Notes: a model not told the origin generated them from the sequence alone. Counted from the first letter of the stretch, positions 1-8,988 are shown. The stretch: 64,000 bases of DNA from Rhizobium leguminosarum bv. trifolii WSM1325 (GCA_000023185.1 CP001623.1:620001-684000); one strand, 5' to 3'. Numbers and translations: made by a program.

Positions 1-2
1 CC

Positions 3-281
3 GCTGCGCTGAAGGGAATGTATGAGATCGATCCAAGCTACGAACTCGCCATGCTGTGGAGCAAGCTGCCTGCGGATTGGCAGGATATCCTTCGGTCGAT
101 TCCCGCAAAGACCATCCATCTCGACTACAAGGCTCTGAGTATCGGGTTTCTCGAGGAGGCCGTGGGTCGCGGCATCTCGGTGCGGGCGTGGACCTGCAAC
201 GATCCCAAGCGGCTCGCATCATTCTGGGACGTGGGTTTGACCGGTGTGATAACAGACGACCCCAGTGTCTACCTCACGTAA
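3..281 (+). CDS. Glycerophosphodiester phosphodiesterase family protein, C-terminal fragment
   Basis: The frame is open from the window edge and stops at 281, leaving 92 residues. The tail reads VRAWTCNDPKRLASFWDVGL and then GVITDDP, which is the last beta-alpha unit of the GDPD TIM barrel, where V-x-x-W-T-x-N is followed by a G-(V/I)-x-T-D-x-P motif. Family members hydrolyse glycerophosphodiesters to glycerol 3-phosphate and an alcohol. The catalytic His-Glu residues lie upstream of the window and cannot be checked. The gene ends 9 bp before the DeoR regulator and probably shares its transcript. Family assignment is good; substrate is unknown. Confidence 0.8.
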   Translation, partial: AALKGMYEIDPSYELAMLWSKLPADWQDILRSIPAKTIHLDYKALSIGFLEEAVGRGISVRAWTCNDPKRLASFWDVGLTGVITDDPSVYLT

Positions 282-290
282 GGAGCGGCG

Positions 291-1076
291 ATGGGGCAGC
301 GGATCATATCGAGCCGACAACGTGAGATCCTTGCGCTGATCGAAACGGAAGGTGTTCAGTACATCGAGGAACTGGCACGTCGGTATGATCTGACGACACA
401 GACGATCCGTCGTGATATCAATGCATTATGCGATCTCGGGCACGCACGCCGCTTCCACGGCGGCGTCGACTTGCCGGTCGCGGGCAGCAACATCTCACTC
501 AATGCTCGCGCCCAGCTCAACCGACGGGCCAAGCGGCTGATCGCCAAGCGTGTCGCCGCCGACATAGGGGCAGACGCGACAGTGTTCCTCGGGATCGGCA
601 GCACGGTTCGGTTCGTCGCCGAGGCGCTGCGTGATCACCAGGGTCTGACGGTGATCACCAATAACATCCACGTCGCCTTGAGCCTTTGCGACGCGCCGAG
701 CGTCGAGGTCCATTTGACGGGCGGACTTTTGCGCCACGATGACCGCGACGTGGTGGGCACGGATGTGATCAGGTTCGTCGAAAAATTCTATGCGACTTAC
801 GCAGTCGTCGGCGCGGGCGCTTTGAGCCCGCTCAACGGTCTGATGGATTTCAGCTATAGCGAAGCCCAAATCACCAATGCCCTCCTTGAGAATTCACAAA
901 CGCAGATTCTGGCCGCAGACGTCAGCAAGTGGACGCGCAACGCGTCCGTGCGTGTTGCGCCATTCAGCAAACTCACCCGCTTCTACACCGATCGGCTGCC
1001 TGGCGAAGCTGCCGCCACCAATGCCCTCGCCGAGAGCGGCTTGGACGTGGTCACATGCAGCGAGGATATGACATGA
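291..1076 (+). CDS. DeoR/GlpR-family transcriptional regulator
   Basis: This is a 261-residue protein, the normal length for the family. Residues about 5-60 form the DeoR winged helix-turn-helix (RQREILALIETEG, then TTQTIRRDINALCDLG and the RFHGG wing). The rest is the DeoRC sensor domain of the ribose-5-phosphate-isomerase fold, with FLGIGSTV near residue 103, TNNIHVA, and ADVSKW, which replaces the usual ADxSK motif. Such proteins usually repress sugar operons and are released by a phosphorylated sugar. Its stop overlaps the start of the HAD gene (ATGA), so the two are translationally coupled. The target is presumably the adjacent sugar locus (inference). Confidence 0.93.
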   Translation: MGQRIISSRQREILALIETEGVQYIEELARRYDLTTQTIRRDINALCDLGHARRFHGGVDLPVAGSNISLNARAQLNRRAKRLIAKRVAADIGADATVFLGIGSTVRFVAEALRDHQGLTVITNNIHVALSLCDAPSVEVHLTGGLLRHDDRDVVGTDVIRFVEKFYATYAVVGAGALSPLNGLMDFSYSEAQITNALLENSQTQILAADVSKWTRNASVRVAPFSKLTRFYTDRLPGEAAATNALAESGLDVVTCSEDMT

Positions 1077-1918
1077 GCTATGTAGACCTTGCACCATCGG
1101 CTCGTGAGTTACAGGATGTGCGCTACCTGTTCACCGACATCGACGATACCCTGACCACCGAAGGCAAGCTTCTGCCGCAAACCTACGAAGCTCTCTGGGA
1201 TCTCAGCCGGGCGGGAATTGCCGTCGTGCCGGTCACGGGCGGCTCAGCCGGATGGTGCGAACATATCGTCCGCGCCTGGCCTGTGGCTGCCGTCATCGGC
1301 GAAAGCGGCGCATATTGCGTCACCCGTCAGGACGGCGAAGTGGTGTTCGACTATTGGGAGGATGGCGCCCTACAGGGTGAGCGCCAGCGCCAGCACCTGC
1401 AGACGATCAAAGAGCTGATCTCGCAAAATAGCCGGACGTTCAGAATTGCCCACGACCAGGTCTTCCGGCTGGCGGATGTCGCAATCGACATTCACGGTCA
1501 GGAACCGTATGAGGTCGAAGATCTGGCATCCAGCATTAGAGCCATGGGCGGAACGGTCGCGATCAGCTCCATCCACATCAACACGTGGATCGGCGATTAC
1601 AATAAGCGCTCGATGAGCGAGCGCGTTTTAACCGAGATGTTCGGTATCGATCCCGATCAAACAGCCGCCGTGACCGCCTTCGTCGGTGACTCTCGAAACG
1701 ATGCACCGATGTTTGGCTTTATCCGCAACTCTTTCGGGGTCAACAACATCATCCCGGTTCTTTCACAATTGCAATACGCGCCGAAATGGGTCTCCTCGCA
1801 GCCCGCCGGGCTTGGCTTTGCCGATATTGCCCAAACGATCTTGGACGCGGCTGGCGCAGGTTCTGAGACGTCTCGTCAGCTTTTGACCGAGCCGGCGGTC
1901 ATGCCTGCCAGGAAGTAG
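1073..1918 (+). CDS. HAD-superfamily hydrolase (class IIB-like sugar phosphatase)
   Basis: A 281-residue protein starting at the ATG that overlaps the DeoR stop; an upstream extension of the frame to 929 lies inside the regulator and is not used. HAD motif I is DIDDTLT (residues about 23-29), motif II is VTGG, a Lys follows in YNKRS, and motif IV is GDSRNDAPMF. The cap between motifs II and III fits class IIB phosphatases, which act on sugar phosphates. It may dephosphorylate an intermediate or the inducer sensed by the coupled DeoR protein (inference). Its last 43 bp overlap the 3' end of the convergent permease gene. Confidence 0.88.
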   Translation: MSYVDLAPSARELQDVRYLFTDIDDTLTTEGKLLPQTYEALWDLSRAGIAVVPVTGGSAGWCEHIVRAWPVAAVIGESGAYCVTRQDGEVVFDYWEDGALQGERQRQHLQTIKELISQNSRTFRIAHDQVFRLADVAIDIHGQEPYEVEDLASSIRAMGGTVAISSIHINTWIGDYNKRSMSERVLTEMFGIDPDQTAAVTAFVGDSRNDAPMFGFIRNSFGVNNIIPVLSQLQYAPKWVSSQPAGLGFADIAQTILDAAGAGSETSRQLLTEPAVMPARK

Positions 1919-2730
1919 CGTTGAGCAACCAGATAAAGGACCAGGAGGGGAAGGGAACCGAGCACGCTCATCGCCATCATCTCGTTCCATTCGAAGGCGT
2001 GCTGGCCCATCAGAAGCTGGATGCCGATCGGAACCGTCCTGAGGTCCATCGATTTTGTCAGCGTCAGCGCGAAGAGGAATTCGTTCCAGGCGAGCAGAAA
2101 GGTGTAGACCGCGGTGGCGACGATCCCGGGGATGGAGACCGGAACGATGACGCGCCAGAGCGCCGTCCAGCTCGAACCGCCGTCGACCAGGACGGCCTCG
2201 TCCAGCTCTTTCGGCAGGGTGTTGAGATAGCCTGTCATCAGCAGGACGGCGTAAGGCAGTGTGAAGACCATGTAGGTCAGGATCAGCGCCAGATAGGTAT
2301 CGAAGATCCTGAAGGCGACCACCATTCCGAAATAGGGAATGAGAAGGGTAATCGGCGGAACGGTCTGGGTGCTGATGATGAAGATGTTCAAGGTGTTCTT
2401 GAACCGGAACTGATAGCGGCTGAAGCCGTAGGCGGTCACGATCGCGACGAGGAGGGTCAGAATGGTGACAACGCCGGCGACAAAGTAGCTGTTGATAAAG
2501 AACCGCACTTTCACCGGATCGTTGAAAATCGTCAGATAGGCGGCCACCGTGAAATCATCCGGCAACAGCCGCGGCGGAAGGGCGAAGATTTCCGTATTCG
2601 ATTTCAGCGAGCTGAAAAACATCCACACGATCGGAAAAGCCGAAAAAACCAGGCCGATCGCCAGACCGAGATAGGTCAGGATGGTCGGCAATACCGAGCT
2701 TTTGAAGGAACGCTTTGCCATGGCGGTCAC
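1876..2730 (-). CDS. Sugar ABC transporter permease (MalG/CUT1 type)
   Basis: A 284-residue inner-membrane protein with about six hydrophobic segments. The EAA loop that contacts the ATPase is visible as LDEAVLVDGGSSWTALWRVI, followed by VPVSIPG. It pairs with the MalF-type permease, whose stop codon overlaps its GTG start (GTGA); an ATG three codons later is the alternative start. Together they form the membrane channel of a CUT1 carbohydrate importer. The C-terminal end overlaps the convergent HAD phosphatase gene by 43 bp. Confidence 0.94.
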   Translation of the reverse strand: MTAMAKRSFKSSVLPTILTYLGLAIGLVFSAFPIVWMFFSSLKSNTEIFALPPRLLPDDFTVAAYLTIFNDPVKVRFFINSYFVAGVVTILTLLVAIVTAYGFSRYQFRFKNTLNIFIISTQTVPPITLLIPYFGMVVAFRIFDTYLALILTYMVFTLPYAVLLMTGYLNTLPKELDEAVLVDGGSSWTALWRVIVPVSIPGIVATAVYTFLLAWNEFLFALTLTKSMDLRTVPIGIQLLMGQHAFEWNEMMAMSVLGSLPLLVLYLVAQRYFLAGMTAGSVKS

Positions 2731-3665
2731 CTGCGCTGCTGGTGTTTGATGTAGAAATAGGTGACGCTCATCGAGATGATGAGGATGATCATCGCGCTCG
2801 CCGAAGCCAGCGAGAATTCATACTGCGAGAAGGCGAGCTTGTAGGTGAAGGTGGAGAGCACTTCCGTCGAGTAGATCGGGCCGCCGCCCGTCGTCATCCA
2901 TACAAGCGGAAAAACCTGCATCGTCCAGATGAAGTCGAGAAGCGCGATGCTGATGATGATCGGCATCAGCTGCGGAATGGTGATGTACCAGAACTTTTGG
3001 AGTCCGTTGGCGCCGTCGATACCGGCCGCCTCGTAGAGCTCCTTCGAAATGCCCTGAAGGCCGGCGAGCAGGCTGACCATGTAGAGCGGATAACCCGCCC
3101 AGATGTTTGCGAAGGTCAAAGCGTGAATGGCGGTGCGCGTCGACGAAAACCACTCGACCTTGAAGTTGATGATATGGAGCGCCATCAGCACGCTGTTGAC
3201 GACGCCGTTCGGGTCGAGCAGCAGGCGCCAGATGATGGCGATGATGACGGCGGTGAACAGCCAGGGCAGGATGAAGAGCACACGCAGGATGCTGCGAATG
3301 AGTGGATCGACGCGGTTGGTGTTCAACAGCAGCGCGAATGCCAGGCCGATGATGAAGTGGAAGACGACGCTCATGATCGTGAAATAAAGCGTCTGCGCGA
3401 CCGACTGCCAGAAGACCGGATTTTCAAAGATGGTCACATAGTTCTGGAGCCCTGCGAAGGCAGCGGTCTTTTTCATGATGGCGCCGTCCATCAGAGAATA
3501 TTTGAAGACCATCACCATCGGGAACAGCATCAGCAGCACAAGCAGCAGGGTCGCCGGCGACACGTAGAAATACGGGACCAGCTTCCTCAAAGTGCTGTAA
3601 CGAAGCCATCCTTTTCTTCGCGCTTTGGGGTGCGCAGCGATCAGAGCCGTAGCCGAATGATTCAT
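2727..3665 (-). CDS. Sugar ABC transporter permease (MalF/CUT1 type)
   Basis: About 312 residues from the ATG at 3665. The frame is also open to a GTG at 3707, but that codon lies inside a stable inverted repeat, so the ATG preceded by GGAAAG is preferred. An N-terminal cytoplasmic stretch rich in Arg/Lys is followed by a long first membrane segment (PATLLLVLLMLFPMVMVF) and about five more. The EAA motif is ELYEAAGIDGANGLQKFWYI followed by TIPQL. It is the second gene of the binding-protein/permease operon read leftward. The ATPase partner is probably encoded at 13004. Confidence 0.94.
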   Translation of the reverse strand: MNHSATALIAAHPKARRKGWLRYSTLRKLVPYFYVSPATLLLVLLMLFPMVMVFKYSLMDGAIMKKTAAFAGLQNYVTIFENPVFWQSVAQTLYFTIMSVVFHFIIGLAFALLLNTNRVDPLIRSILRVLFILPWLFTAVIIAIIWRLLLDPNGVVNSVLMALHIINFKVEWFSSTRTAIHALTFANIWAGYPLYMVSLLAGLQGISKELYEAAGIDGANGLQKFWYITIPQLMPIIISIALLDFIWTMQVFPLVWMTTGGGPIYSTEVLSTFTYKLAFSQYEFSLASASAMIILIISMSVTYFYIKHQQRR

Positions 3666-3704
3666 GAGCTGTGACTTTCCATTCTGCCGAGATTTGACGA
3701 CTTG

Positions 3705-3734
3705 CACCGGCAGCGCCAGGTTGCGCTGCCGGTG
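3705..3734 (-). terminator. Intercistronic inverted repeat after the sugar-binding-protein gene
   Basis: Perfect 12-bp arms (CACCGGCAGCGC at 3705-3716, GCGCTGCCGGTG at 3723-3734) enclose a 6-nt loop. It lies 18 bp beyond the stop of the binding-protein gene and before the permease start, with no strong T-run. It probably stabilises the upstream mRNA end or attenuates read-through, as in maltose-type operons, giving more binding protein than permease (inference). Confidence 0.75.
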
Positions 3735-3752
3735 ATCGTGAAAGCGACGTGC

Positions 3753-5000
3753 TTAGAACTTCGCGAGCCACGCCTTCTGGGTATTGGCAGCTGCGTCCTT
3801 AGCCGACTGCCCGCCGTCGAACATCTTCTGGACTTCGACGTTCATGTCGCGCATCAGCTCTTCGGCAACCGGAAGACCGACGAATTCGTTGGCAGGATAG
3901 CCGCTCTGGAAGATTTTGAAAGCTTCCGCGAAAATCGGGTCCGAGGCCACGAAGTCCGGCTTGGCATGGACGTTGCCGGGGAAGGCATTGGCAATCGAGA
4001 CGAGACGGCCGTTAACGTCAGGGCTCATCAGGTATTCGACCAGCTTCCAGGCTTCTTCCTTGTGCTGGCTGCCTTCGCTGATGCCGATGCCCCAGGAGGC
4101 ATAGGGCATGCCGCGCTTGCCGGTGTAGCCGTCAGTGGCCGGCAAGGCGGAGATGCCGAAGTTGAGCTTCGGATTGCGCTCGCGGATGAGGTTCACATGG
4201 GCGAGGGAATCCACCATCATGCCGACGCGGCCGTTGACGAATTCTTCGACCTTGTCCTGTTCCTTCTTGGCGAAGATGCCGGGAGAAATCACGCCTTCCT
4301 TGTTGAGCGAGGCAAGATAATCGAGCGTGCCGACGACGGCGTCATTTTCGAGGTCAGGCTTGCCGTCCTTCAGCATCGAGGCGCCGGAGGCCCAGACCCA
4401 GGACATGACGTCGTTCTGGATTCCGCTCGGAGACTGCAGCGATAGCGGCAGAACCCAGCCGTACTGGTTCTTCGAGGCGTCGGTCATCTTCTTCGCGGCT
4501 TCAGCGAATTCCGTGCGCGTGGTCGGCAACTTGTCGACGCCGGCGGCCTTGGAGATATCCAGGTTCACGAAGACCGGGTAGACGAAGGATGCCAGCGGGA
4601 ACATCACGCTCTTGCCATCGACCTTGACGATATCGGTGATCTGGCTCTTGTCGTATTTCGCCTTCTCCATCAGTTCGTCCATGGAGGCGATCGCGCCCTG
4701 CTTGGCGAGCCCGTTTACCCAGGCACCATCGAGGCCGACCACGTCGCTGAGCGTTCCCGAGGCGGCGCCGACGACGATCTGGTCACGCGTCGTGGCATAG
4801 GGACCGCTGACAAGCGTCACCTTGATGCCGGGATTTTTGGCTTCGAAATCGTTCATAATGCCGCGCAAGGCGCCGGACGGCATTTCGGGTTCCCACCATT
4901 GAATGAACTCGATGGTGGTGTCGGCAAACGCGGATGTGGCGCAGAGCGCCCATACCGCTACGGCAGCCCGCATCGTCACGCCGAATTTTCTGATATTCAT
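3753..5000 (-). CDS. Sugar ABC transporter substrate-binding protein (CUT1 type)
   Basis: A 415-residue periplasmic protein. A Sec signal peptide is visible (basic start, hydrophobic AAVAVWALCATSAFA, cleavage near residue 26), and the mature protein begins TTIEFIQWWEP. The family-1 extracellular solute-binding features follow: FEAKNPGIKVTLV, GLDGAWV, PYASWGIGIS and a C-terminal region with EELMRDMN. It is the first gene of the operon with two permeases and is transcribed leftward from the 5001-5572 region shared with a lacI-type gene. The ligand is unknown; the neighbours point to a carbohydrate or glycoside. Confidence 0.94.
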   Translation of the reverse strand: MNIRKFGVTMRAAVAVWALCATSAFADTTIEFIQWWEPEMPSGALRGIMNDFEAKNPGIKVTLVSGPYATTRDQIVVGAASGTLSDVVGLDGAWVNGLAKQGAIASMDELMEKAKYDKSQITDIVKVDGKSVMFPLASFVYPVFVNLDISKAAGVDKLPTTRTEFAEAAKKMTDASKNQYGWVLPLSLQSPSGIQNDVMSWVWASGASMLKDGKPDLENDAVVGTLDYLASLNKEGVISPGIFAKKEQDKVEEFVNGRVGMMVDSLAHVNLIRERNPKLNFGISALPATDGYTGKRGMPYASWGIGISEGSQHKEEAWKLVEYLMSPDVNGRLVSIANAFPGNVHAKPDFVASDPIFAEAFKIFQSGYPANEFVGLPVAEELMRDMNVEVQKMFDGGQSAKDAAANTQKAWLAKF

Positions 5001-5572
5001 CTGTGCCTCCCAAAGATTGTCAGTTAATCGATCCTCCTCAAGATCGTAGGCAAAGTAGGTTCCCTGAAGGCCCTATCTGTCAATGAAGAACTGCGATCGG
5101 AAAAAGTTGGGAGGCCGGCATTCACGGCGTGCGTCGAGTTAAATCATTGATAAAAAATAATAAAATTGATTGACATTATCCGTATTTTTCTGCAGCATTT
5201 GTGTTGCTTGTGACGCATTTTTTCTTTACTTTCGTAAACAAATGAAAGTTTACCCAACAAAATGAAAAGCGTGGAACCCGGCGTCTTCACTGCAAATTTT
5301 CGAATTTGGGGCGCTGAAACAAGCACCTTTTGCAACCACGCGGCGCAAATGGCGCAAGTCGCAGTGAAGGGAATATTTCGATTTCGAAAGGGAGGGCAGG
5401 GCCCGCACCAAAAGTGACGGATCACGCCGGCTTACGTGGTGGGTTTCGACGATTGAGGATACGAAGATCACCTGTACAAATTGCCGAATGCGTGATTTGG
5501 CGCGTCAGAGGATTGGCCGTTGCGTCAAATCATACCCGATCAGTTGTCGTCGTCCCGCCGGTAAGGAATTGA
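5001..5572. promoter_or_regulatory. Divergent promoter region between sugar ABC operon and lacI-type gene
   Basis: This 572-bp stretch has no convincing gene. Its central part (about 5140-5260) is very AT-rich for this genome, as expected of promoters. It contains an inverted repeat GTAAAC-N8-GTTTAC at 5234-5253, the size of a LacI-family operator. A second, imperfect repeat (GATTTGGCGC at 5494-5503, GCGTCAAATC at 5522-5531, one mismatch) lies about 40 bp before the regulator start. Either could be the autoregulatory site. A TTGACA at 5170 has no good partner -10. Confidence 0.5.
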
Positions 5573-6607
5573 ATGGCCAAGAAAAATTATAAATCGATGG
5601 ACGACTTCGCGACCGCCGCCGGCGTATCGCGTCCGACCTTGTCGAAGTATTTCGACGATCCCTCACAGATCAAGGAGGTGACCCGCAAGCGTATCGAGGC
5701 GGCTCTCAAGAAGTCGCATTTCGAGCCGAACCTTTTCGCCCGGCATCTCAATCGCAAGCGGACCAGGAATATCGGGATTCTGGTCCCGACCATGTCGGAT
5801 CCCTTTTATGTGCAGGTCGTGTCGCTGATCGAGCTGGAGTTGCGCGAAAAGGGATTCTGGCCCGTCCAGATCTCTTCGCACACGCGGCCGGAGCTGGAGG
5901 CGGAGGCCGTGCGGACCTTGCTGTCGCTGAAGGTTGCAGGCGCGATCGTGGCGCCGCTCGGCGCCGGTTCACGCCGTTCCGCGCTGGAAAGACTAAGCGG
6001 CGCAATCCCCGTCGTCTGCTTCGACAACCCTGCCGGCGCTGACCTTCCCTATGTCGGAAACGATAACGCGCAAAGCATGGCAGCCATTGTGCAATATCTC
6101 TGCCGGTCCGGTGAGCCACCGATATTCCTGGAGATTCCACATTTGACCGAAAATGCTGGCGAGCGGCAGGAGAGCTACCGCGCGACCATGGCGAGGGAGG
6201 GGCATACTCCGCTGGTCATCGATTGCGACGCACCACCTTCCTGGGAATTCGAGCGTCTCGGATACGAGCAGATGCAGAGAATTCTTGCCAAAGACGGTCT
6301 TCCCGGCAAAACGCTGCTATGCGCCAATGACCGCTTCGCTTTCGGAGCAATGGCTGCCGCATTCGCTTCGGGACTGAAAATCGGTCGTAGCGACGCGTGC
6401 GACGTACGCATTGCCGGGCACGACGACCACCCGCTTAGCCGATACACCTGCCCGTCGCTGACGACCATGGCTCAGAACGCGCCGGAGATCGCCGCGAAAT
6501 CCGTGGAGCTTTTGCTGGCACATATCGAGAGCGAGGATGATGGAACGACCCCTGCGACGAATAAGGTGATCCTCGAGGCAACGCTGGTTATGCGCGAATC
6601 GGCTTGA
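5573..6607 (+). CDS. LacI-family transcriptional regulator
   Basis: A 344-residue protein. The N-terminal HTH is MDDFATAAGVSRPTLSKYFD (about residues 8-27), with a hinge around RKRIEAALKKSHFEPNLFAR, slightly different from the canonical V-S-x-x-T-V-S. The periplasmic-binding-like effector domain starts at NIGILVPTMSDPFY and ends ATLVMRESA. The start is an ATG after TAAGGAAT. It is divergent from the CUT1 importer across 572 bp, so it is the natural regulator of that operon. The effector is unknown. Confidence 0.93.
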   Translation: MAKKNYKSMDDFATAAGVSRPTLSKYFDDPSQIKEVTRKRIEAALKKSHFEPNLFARHLNRKRTRNIGILVPTMSDPFYVQVVSLIELELREKGFWPVQISSHTRPELEAEAVRTLLSLKVAGAIVAPLGAGSRRSALERLSGAIPVVCFDNPAGADLPYVGNDNAQSMAAIVQYLCRSGEPPIFLEIPHLTENAGERQESYRATMAREGHTPLVIDCDAPPSWEFERLGYEQMQRILAKDGLPGKTLLCANDRFAFGAMAAAFASGLKIGRSDACDVRIAGHDDHPLSRYTCPSLTTMAQNAPEIAAKSVELLLAHIESEDDGTTPATNKVILEATLVMRESA

Positions 6608-6627
6608 GGCCGGCACGGGTTCCTGCC

Positions 6628-7563
6628 TCAACGGGTAAGCGCAGGGTCCATGGCGCGCCATGCCATTGCGATGGCTTCGAGGGCCTCTTGTGCTTCCGGA
6701 ATAGCCCGTCGCTTCGATACGAAGCCATGGATCTGTCCGGGCCAGGTCCGGGTCGTTGCCTTCGCCTCGGTGCTGAGCCGCTCGGCATAAGCGGCCCCTT
6801 CGTCGAACAGCACGTCGTATCCGGCAAGGATCACGAGCGCCGGCGCCACGCCCGCCAGCGACGCTACGTTCAGCGGCGAGGCTCGCCAGTCCGACCGGCT
6901 CGTAGGTTCCGGCAGATAGTGGTCTCGGAACCATTTCATCGCCGCGGCCGTCAGGCCGAAATCCTCTTGGTAACGCAAGTAGCTGTCGCTTGTCTGCAAC
7001 TGATCGGTCACCGGATAGATCAGCACCTGTCCGATGACAGCCGGCACCTGTCCGTCCCGCGCCAACAGGGCGACGACGGCGGCCAGATTGCCACCGGCGC
7101 TATCGCCGGCGACGAGAATTCGCAAGGGATCGATGCCGAGCGCATCCGCCTGCTCCGTCATCCAGACGAATGTGGCGGCGCAGTCGTCAATGGCAGCGGG
7201 AAAGGGGTGTTCCGGGGCCAGGCGATAGTCGGGCGAAACCACGACGGCGCCTGCCATATTGGCAAGCGTCCGGCAGATATCCTCATGGGTTTCCGGCGCG
7301 CCGATGACAAAGCCGCCGCCATGGAGATAGAGCAAGGCCGGTGCGCCCTGGCGCGGCGCAGCGCGGCCGCGCCATATCTTCAACCGGATTGCGCCCGCAT
7401 GCCTTTCCAGGATCTCGGCTACGTCTTCGAGCGGCCGTTGAATGTCTGCGAAACTATCCAGATATTGCTGCCGCGCCAGCGCCGGCGTGCAGCTTTCGAC
7501 CGGCGTTTGGGGATCGCCGGGCCATGCAAGCGCACGTTTGGCGGATTCATCCAGTTGTGTCAT
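6628..7563 (-). CDS. Alpha/beta hydrolase (hormone-sensitive-lipase family esterase)
   Basis: A 311-residue protein of the HSL/carboxylesterase group IV. The oxyanion-hole motif HGGGFVIG (about residue 100) precedes the nucleophile elbow GDSAGGN. The acid is in YDVLFDEG and the catalytic His in GQIHGF. It would hydrolyse a carboxylic ester or lactone in the cytoplasm. It overlaps the upstream oxidoreductase gene by 4 bp (ATGA), so the two are coupled; deacylation of a sugar or opening of a sugar lactone made by the oxidoreductase is plausible (inference). Confidence 0.92.
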   Translation of the reverse strand: MTQLDESAKRALAWPGDPQTPVESCTPALARQQYLDSFADIQRPLEDVAEILERHAGAIRLKIWRGRAAPRQGAPALLYLHGGGFVIGAPETHEDICRTLANMAGAVVVSPDYRLAPEHPFPAAIDDCAATFVWMTEQADALGIDPLRILVAGDSAGGNLAAVVALLARDGQVPAVIGQVLIYPVTDQLQTSDSYLRYQEDFGLTAAAMKWFRDHYLPEPTSRSDWRASPLNVASLAGVAPALVILAGYDVLFDEGAAYAERLSTEAKATTRTWPGQIHGFVSKRRAIPEAQEALEAIAMAWRAMDPALTR

Positions 7564-8708
7564 GCCAGCAAACTCCTCGCTTCGTCTTCCCGCAATTCTT
7601 TTGGCTGCGCGACAATACCCGGAATGGTCTGCGCGACACCGGCTTCACCGGCACGCAGGATCGCTTCCATGACTTCGAGCACATGGAGAGCGAGATCGCC
7701 CGAAGCACGCGGCGCACGGCCCTCAATGATTGCGCGTGCGAGATCGGCAAGACCAAGCATGCGGTAGTTGGCACGATCAGGCGCTGCGATCGGCCAGTTG
7801 ACGGCGCCGAAGAGTTTGCCTGACGTATCCGTTTCCTGCCAGGGCGCGCCGCGACTGGAGAGCGCAACGGAGCCGCCGAAATTGTCGGGGTCAGGCAGGC
7901 GCAGCGAGCCTTCGGTCCCGTGGAGTTCGATGGGGTGATTGGAGTGGCGAAAGACGTCCCAGGAGGCGCCGAAGGTGACCTTGGCACCGCAATCGAATTC
8001 CAGCAACGACAGCACGCTGGTCGGCGTGCCGACCTTGAACGTGGTGCCCTGCTTCGGGCCCTCCGCCGTGATGAGCCGCTCGTCCTGCCCGCTTGTGGCG
8101 ACGGCCTGCACACGGCGGATAGGCCCCATCAGATTGACCATCATCGTCAGATAATAAGGCCCCATATCCATGACCGGGCCGGCGCCGGCCTGGTAATAAA
8201 AGCCGGGATCCGGATGCCAGTGCTCCATGCCGCGCCCCATCATGAAGGCTGTCCCGGTCACCGGCTTGCCGATGGCGCCGGCTTCCATCTGCCGCCGGGC
8301 ATGGCGTCCGGCCGCCCCCAGAAAAGTGTCTGGCGCCGAGCCGAGCATGAGGCCCTTTACGGCGGCGGCATCCACCAACCGGCGTCCTTCGGCGGCCGTG
8401 ACACCGAGCGGCTTCTCCGTGAAGACATGCTTGCCTGCAGACAGCGCCCGCATCGAAACGTCAAAATGCGCAGCCGGGATCGTCAGATTGAGGATGAGGT
8501 CGATGTTCCTGTCGTCGATGAGGCTGTCGACGTCAGCCGCGCGCAGATCGAACTCCGCTGCGCGGCGCTTGGCGGCGTCTGCGTTGAGGTCTGCACAGGC
8601 GATGATTTCGACGCCGCGAAACAGCGGCGCGTTGCGCATATAGGCGAGCGAAATGTTGCCGCATCCGACAATGCCGATCCTGAGTTTCATACCATTGGTC
8701 TGTGCCAT
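7560..8708 (-). CDS. Gfo/Idh/MocA-family NAD(P)-dependent oxidoreductase
   Basis: A 382-residue protein. The Rossmann motif is IGIVGCGNISLAY near residue 13, and the family motif HVFTEKPLGVTAAEG (about 92-106) carries the conserved EKP lysine. The C-terminal alpha/beta domain contains the GPVMDMGPYYLTMM helix with the Asp and Tyr usually found near the active site. The family oxidises or reduces sugars and cyclitols, often at C3. It is the first gene of a two-gene leftward operon with the HSL-type hydrolase. Substrate unknown. Confidence 0.92.
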   Translation of the reverse strand: MAQTNGMKLRIGIVGCGNISLAYMRNAPLFRGVEIIACADLNADAAKRRAAEFDLRAADVDSLIDDRNIDLILNLTIPAAHFDVSMRALSAGKHVFTEKPLGVTAAEGRRLVDAAAVKGLMLGSAPDTFLGAAGRHARRQMEAGAIGKPVTGTAFMMGRGMEHWHPDPGFYYQAGAGPVMDMGPYYLTMMVNLMGPIRRVQAVATSGQDERLITAEGPKQGTTFKVGTPTSVLSLLEFDCGAKVTFGASWDVFRHSNHPIELHGTEGSLRLPDPDNFGGSVALSSRGAPWQETDTSGKLFGAVNWPIAAPDRANYRMLGLADLARAIIEGRAPRASGDLALHVLEVMEAILRAGEAGVAQTIPGIVAQPKELREDEARSLLA

Positions 8709-8988
8709 CGAAGAACCTGATTTTGCCGTTGCGGGTGCGAAGGGTTGAGGGGTACGTTACATTTTAATCGCAAGGAATAAAATATATTGACGTACGCTAA
8801 CATTTGACCGAACGTAATGGCAAGACGCTGGCGTCGCAATCCCCGCTGAAGAGCCCGCCTTTCCGGCCTTCGGCCGCCTCCCAGGCGGAAGGAGTTTTGC
8901 AAGGTCGGCGAAGCCCCTGAGGATTGCCCGCGGGGAAGCCGCCGGCTCCGGTATCGGCTGTCATCAACGAATAGGTCAGGACCGCGAT
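8709..8988. promoter_or_regulatory. Divergent intergenic region with related AC-rich half-sites
   Basis: This 280-bp region separates the leftward oxidoreductase from a rightward TIM-barrel gene. Around 8750-8815 it is AT-rich and holds three related sequences on the minus strand, TGTAACGTACC, TGTTAGCGTACG and CATTACGTTCGG; the first two frame an inverted GTACGT/ACGTAC pair. These are candidate operator half-sites for one of the island regulators. No gene is seen in it. Confidence 0.4.

Noticed and set aside
1921..3674. Plus-strand frames opposite the two sugar permeases
   Set aside because: They are charged, Asp/Arg/His-rich shadows of hydrophobic permease sequence.
3666..3707. GTG at 3707 as the start of the MalF-type permease
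   Set aside because: It lies inside a perfect hairpin and lacks a ribosome site; the ATG at 3665 is better placed.
5170..5198. Plus-strand TTGACA as a sigma-70 promoter for lacI
   Set aside because: No acceptable -10 sequence at 16-18 bp spacing; it lies about 400 bp from the gene.
5330..5572. An 80-codon frame ending directly at the lacI-type start
   Set aside because: No ribosome site, no domain and Arg-rich composition; the region looks like promoter DNA.
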